Below, one piece after another: positions 60,401 through 63,400 of a DNA stretch of 64,000 nucleotides; position 1 is the first letter of the stretch; each line of letters begins with the position of its first letter. The position numbers and the translations under genes were made by a program. The DNA comes from Cepaea nemoralis (Eukaryota; Mollusca; Gastropoda; Stylommatophora; Helicidae), in the NCBI GenBank assembly GCA_014155875.1, contig JACEFZ010016112.1:372001-436000 (forward strand), in the 5' to 3' direction. The notes below the pieces were generated by a model. The model was not told the origin of the DNA. It was given only the letters and a program-made list of their open reading frames with translations, and did not search any database.

Positions 60401-63400
60401 CATAGAGATCAACAAACCAGAATCTTGCTCAACTGCAATCAAATATGCAGTATTTTGAAACAGGAATGTTTGGACATGTCACATATAGAATTACTAAGGT
60501 ATGAAAGACCAGCACAAACACAGTACTAACACAAACGTATCAACTCACATCAAACAGTATTTGAGCATCGTATTTTACTCCCTGAGATATCAATTTCCAT
60601 CTGGTCAATATTTTTGAGTTCTTTTGCATTCTTAGAACTTGTTCACTGTCATCTACTGCCTATAGTAAGTACCTTGTGGGGTGGGGGTGTTGGTAGTGTC
60701 CTGAGCCTGAAGAATTAAGGCCACCTGGCTAGTGCAGTCACCGCAAACTATGCAGGTTAGGGTTTTCTTTTTGCCCCCGACAGAAAAAAATCCACGCCAT
60801 ACAGAGGATTTGAACCTGTCTCCTAAAGGAAAATTCTGTATTCTAAACACTTGGCCAGCTCGCTCCATTAACTTGTCCAAACAACATACTAATTTGTTTG
60901 TATGCAACACCTACGGCATGGTAACTTCCTTTCAATATTAAGCAAACAGAATGCTACTGACAACTGATCCTTGAAAAGAACACAAACGCAGTAACTGGAC
61001 CACAGCCACAACTTTGGTTAAGTGTCAACATATGTAAGTAGATTCTCTACACCAGACTGCAGCAGGCACACATTTGATGTTTTGCACTATGCGCACTACT
61101 GCTACACACAATAACATACCTTCTGATAGCCGTGAACCAGGACAATGCCACGAGCATTACTACTACACACCGCGATACATACCTTCTGATAGCCGTGAAC
61201 CAGGACAATGCCAAGGTTTGTGGGCTTCAGCTTGCGGCCGGCTATGATGTTGACGTAATTACGCTCACAGATGTTGTTGATGTGAACTGGGATGCTGGCA
61301 TCGGTGCCGATGCCGTGTTTCTCCATCAGAGTGATGAGCTCACTCTCAGTCAGGTAGTCTGGGGGACAGGTTTGTTTCTCCACCAGCTTCACCTGTTGGA
61401 TTCAACACATACAATATGTCAGTCAGAGGAATGTTCAAAAACTTGGCTAATGAGGATCAATGAGGAGAAAACACCATACACAGTGTTCTCTCTCAATTAA
61501 AACAAAATGCTCACAGCTCGTTGAATGAACAAATACTATGTCAGGATGAAAATCCAATCCACCTGGGTGTCCCAATTGATCGTTGCCTGACATAGAAGGC
61601 ACAAGTTAAGACAAATTTCCTGGAAGGTTAACCCGGTCAACAAACACCCACAGAAGTCGGATGTGTCAGCCTAAGGGTGTAAATAAACTTGGCACGATGG
61701 AATTACATCTTTAAAAAAAAACACTTCGGATGAACGCAGCAGAAGAAGAAGAGACAAATTTAACAAGAGCAAGACAAAGAATGGCAATCATAAAAAGACT
61801 TCTTGGTACAACATGGGCAACAGCAGTTAAGTCAAACTTGAACAAAATAAGGAGTCCAGCAACAAGGAAACCTAACAGATACAGAAGCCCTAGACAAACT
61901 GGGAATGAAAACATAGAGCTGATGAAAAAATACATGGATGAGAAGACAATACCAAGAGATAGACATTAGTCTATTGGAGTGTAACAAATGATGCAGATTC
62001 ACTGTGGCCAACCTAGATTCACTGTGGCCAACCTTCAATGTGGATGTGGCACTGCCACATGAAAGAAACTAAATACCACATAGGAAATTGAAGCTTCTGA
62101 CCAGCACTTGAGATGATAACAATATAGAATATGTTTACCATAAATTCACCATGATCTTCTATCTCCCAGTGCAGAATGTAGAATATGTTTACCATGAATT
62201 CACCATGATCTTCTATCTCCCAGTGCAGCATGTAGAATATGTTTACCATGAATTCACCATGATCTTCTATCTTCAGTGCAGCATGTAGAATATGTTTACC
62301 ATGAATTCACCATGATCTTCTATCTCCCACTGCAGCCATAAGCAGATAGAAAGGATGGAAAGGATACAGAATGAAGCTATGCGCATTATTCTTGGATGTA
62401 CAAGAGATACAGCATGCAGGGCGATGCGCTACCTTCTTGATTTTCCAACCATTGAAGAGAGAATACAAGGTTGCAGGGCACGCGCCTACCTCAGAATTAA
62501 CGCAAACACACAACATCCACTGCATAGTGAAATTAGGAAGGTGAAGGGCAGCAGGTTAAAAAGAGGACGGTCGTGGATGGGTCAAGCCGAAGACATTCTT
62601 CAACAGGTGTGTTCACTTGAGGGCTTAGAACCTGGCGAGGAGTGGGTACAAGTGCATCCAACAAGATAGAAAATGCAGACAAGAAAATCCGGCTGCTGTT
62701 GAGGCTGAAGTACAAGCGTTGATTTTTGAGAATTCGCTAGACGGTGACGCGGTCATCTACACAGATGGGTCGGTCGTCCGACATGTGAGAAGCTCATGGG
62801 CCTTTACAGCTCGGGCCGGAGGGAGAATTGTGAAGGAGGACTCTGGTGCTTTCACTGAAACCACAAGTAGCCTGACCATGGAAGTCATGGCAGTAAGTAA
62901 AGCAATAACATGGCTCGAGACACAGACATTCACTAGGGCTTGTTTCCTTAGCGACTCAATGAACATGATCAAGAGGATAGAGGAGGGGTCGATCCGAAGA
63001 GAATGGTTGCTGCCTCTGGAGCGGTCTCGACTGGCAAAGATTAGTTTCATCTTCATGCCAGGGCATGCAGGAGTACAAGGAAATGAGCGGGCTGACAAGC
63101 TCGCAGGTGAGGCTACTGTGGAGGGTGGACGCGCCATGGACCAGGCCGACATTCTGAATGCTCTACGAGAAGTAAGACTTGCGAGAACCAAGTGATGACT
63201 GTGAATCTACAACAATGGCCAGACTGCGAGAGCAGCAAATTAAAAGAGGGGTGGCCAAACAAGAACACTACGCAGGATGCCAAAGAAGATTTATAAACCA
63301 ACACAGAACTGGCGTCGTTAGCCGCTACACGTTGCGGGATTTGCTGAGGAGAGGATCCGAGCACTTATGGACTGAATGGTTCGATGTGCAATGAGGATGA

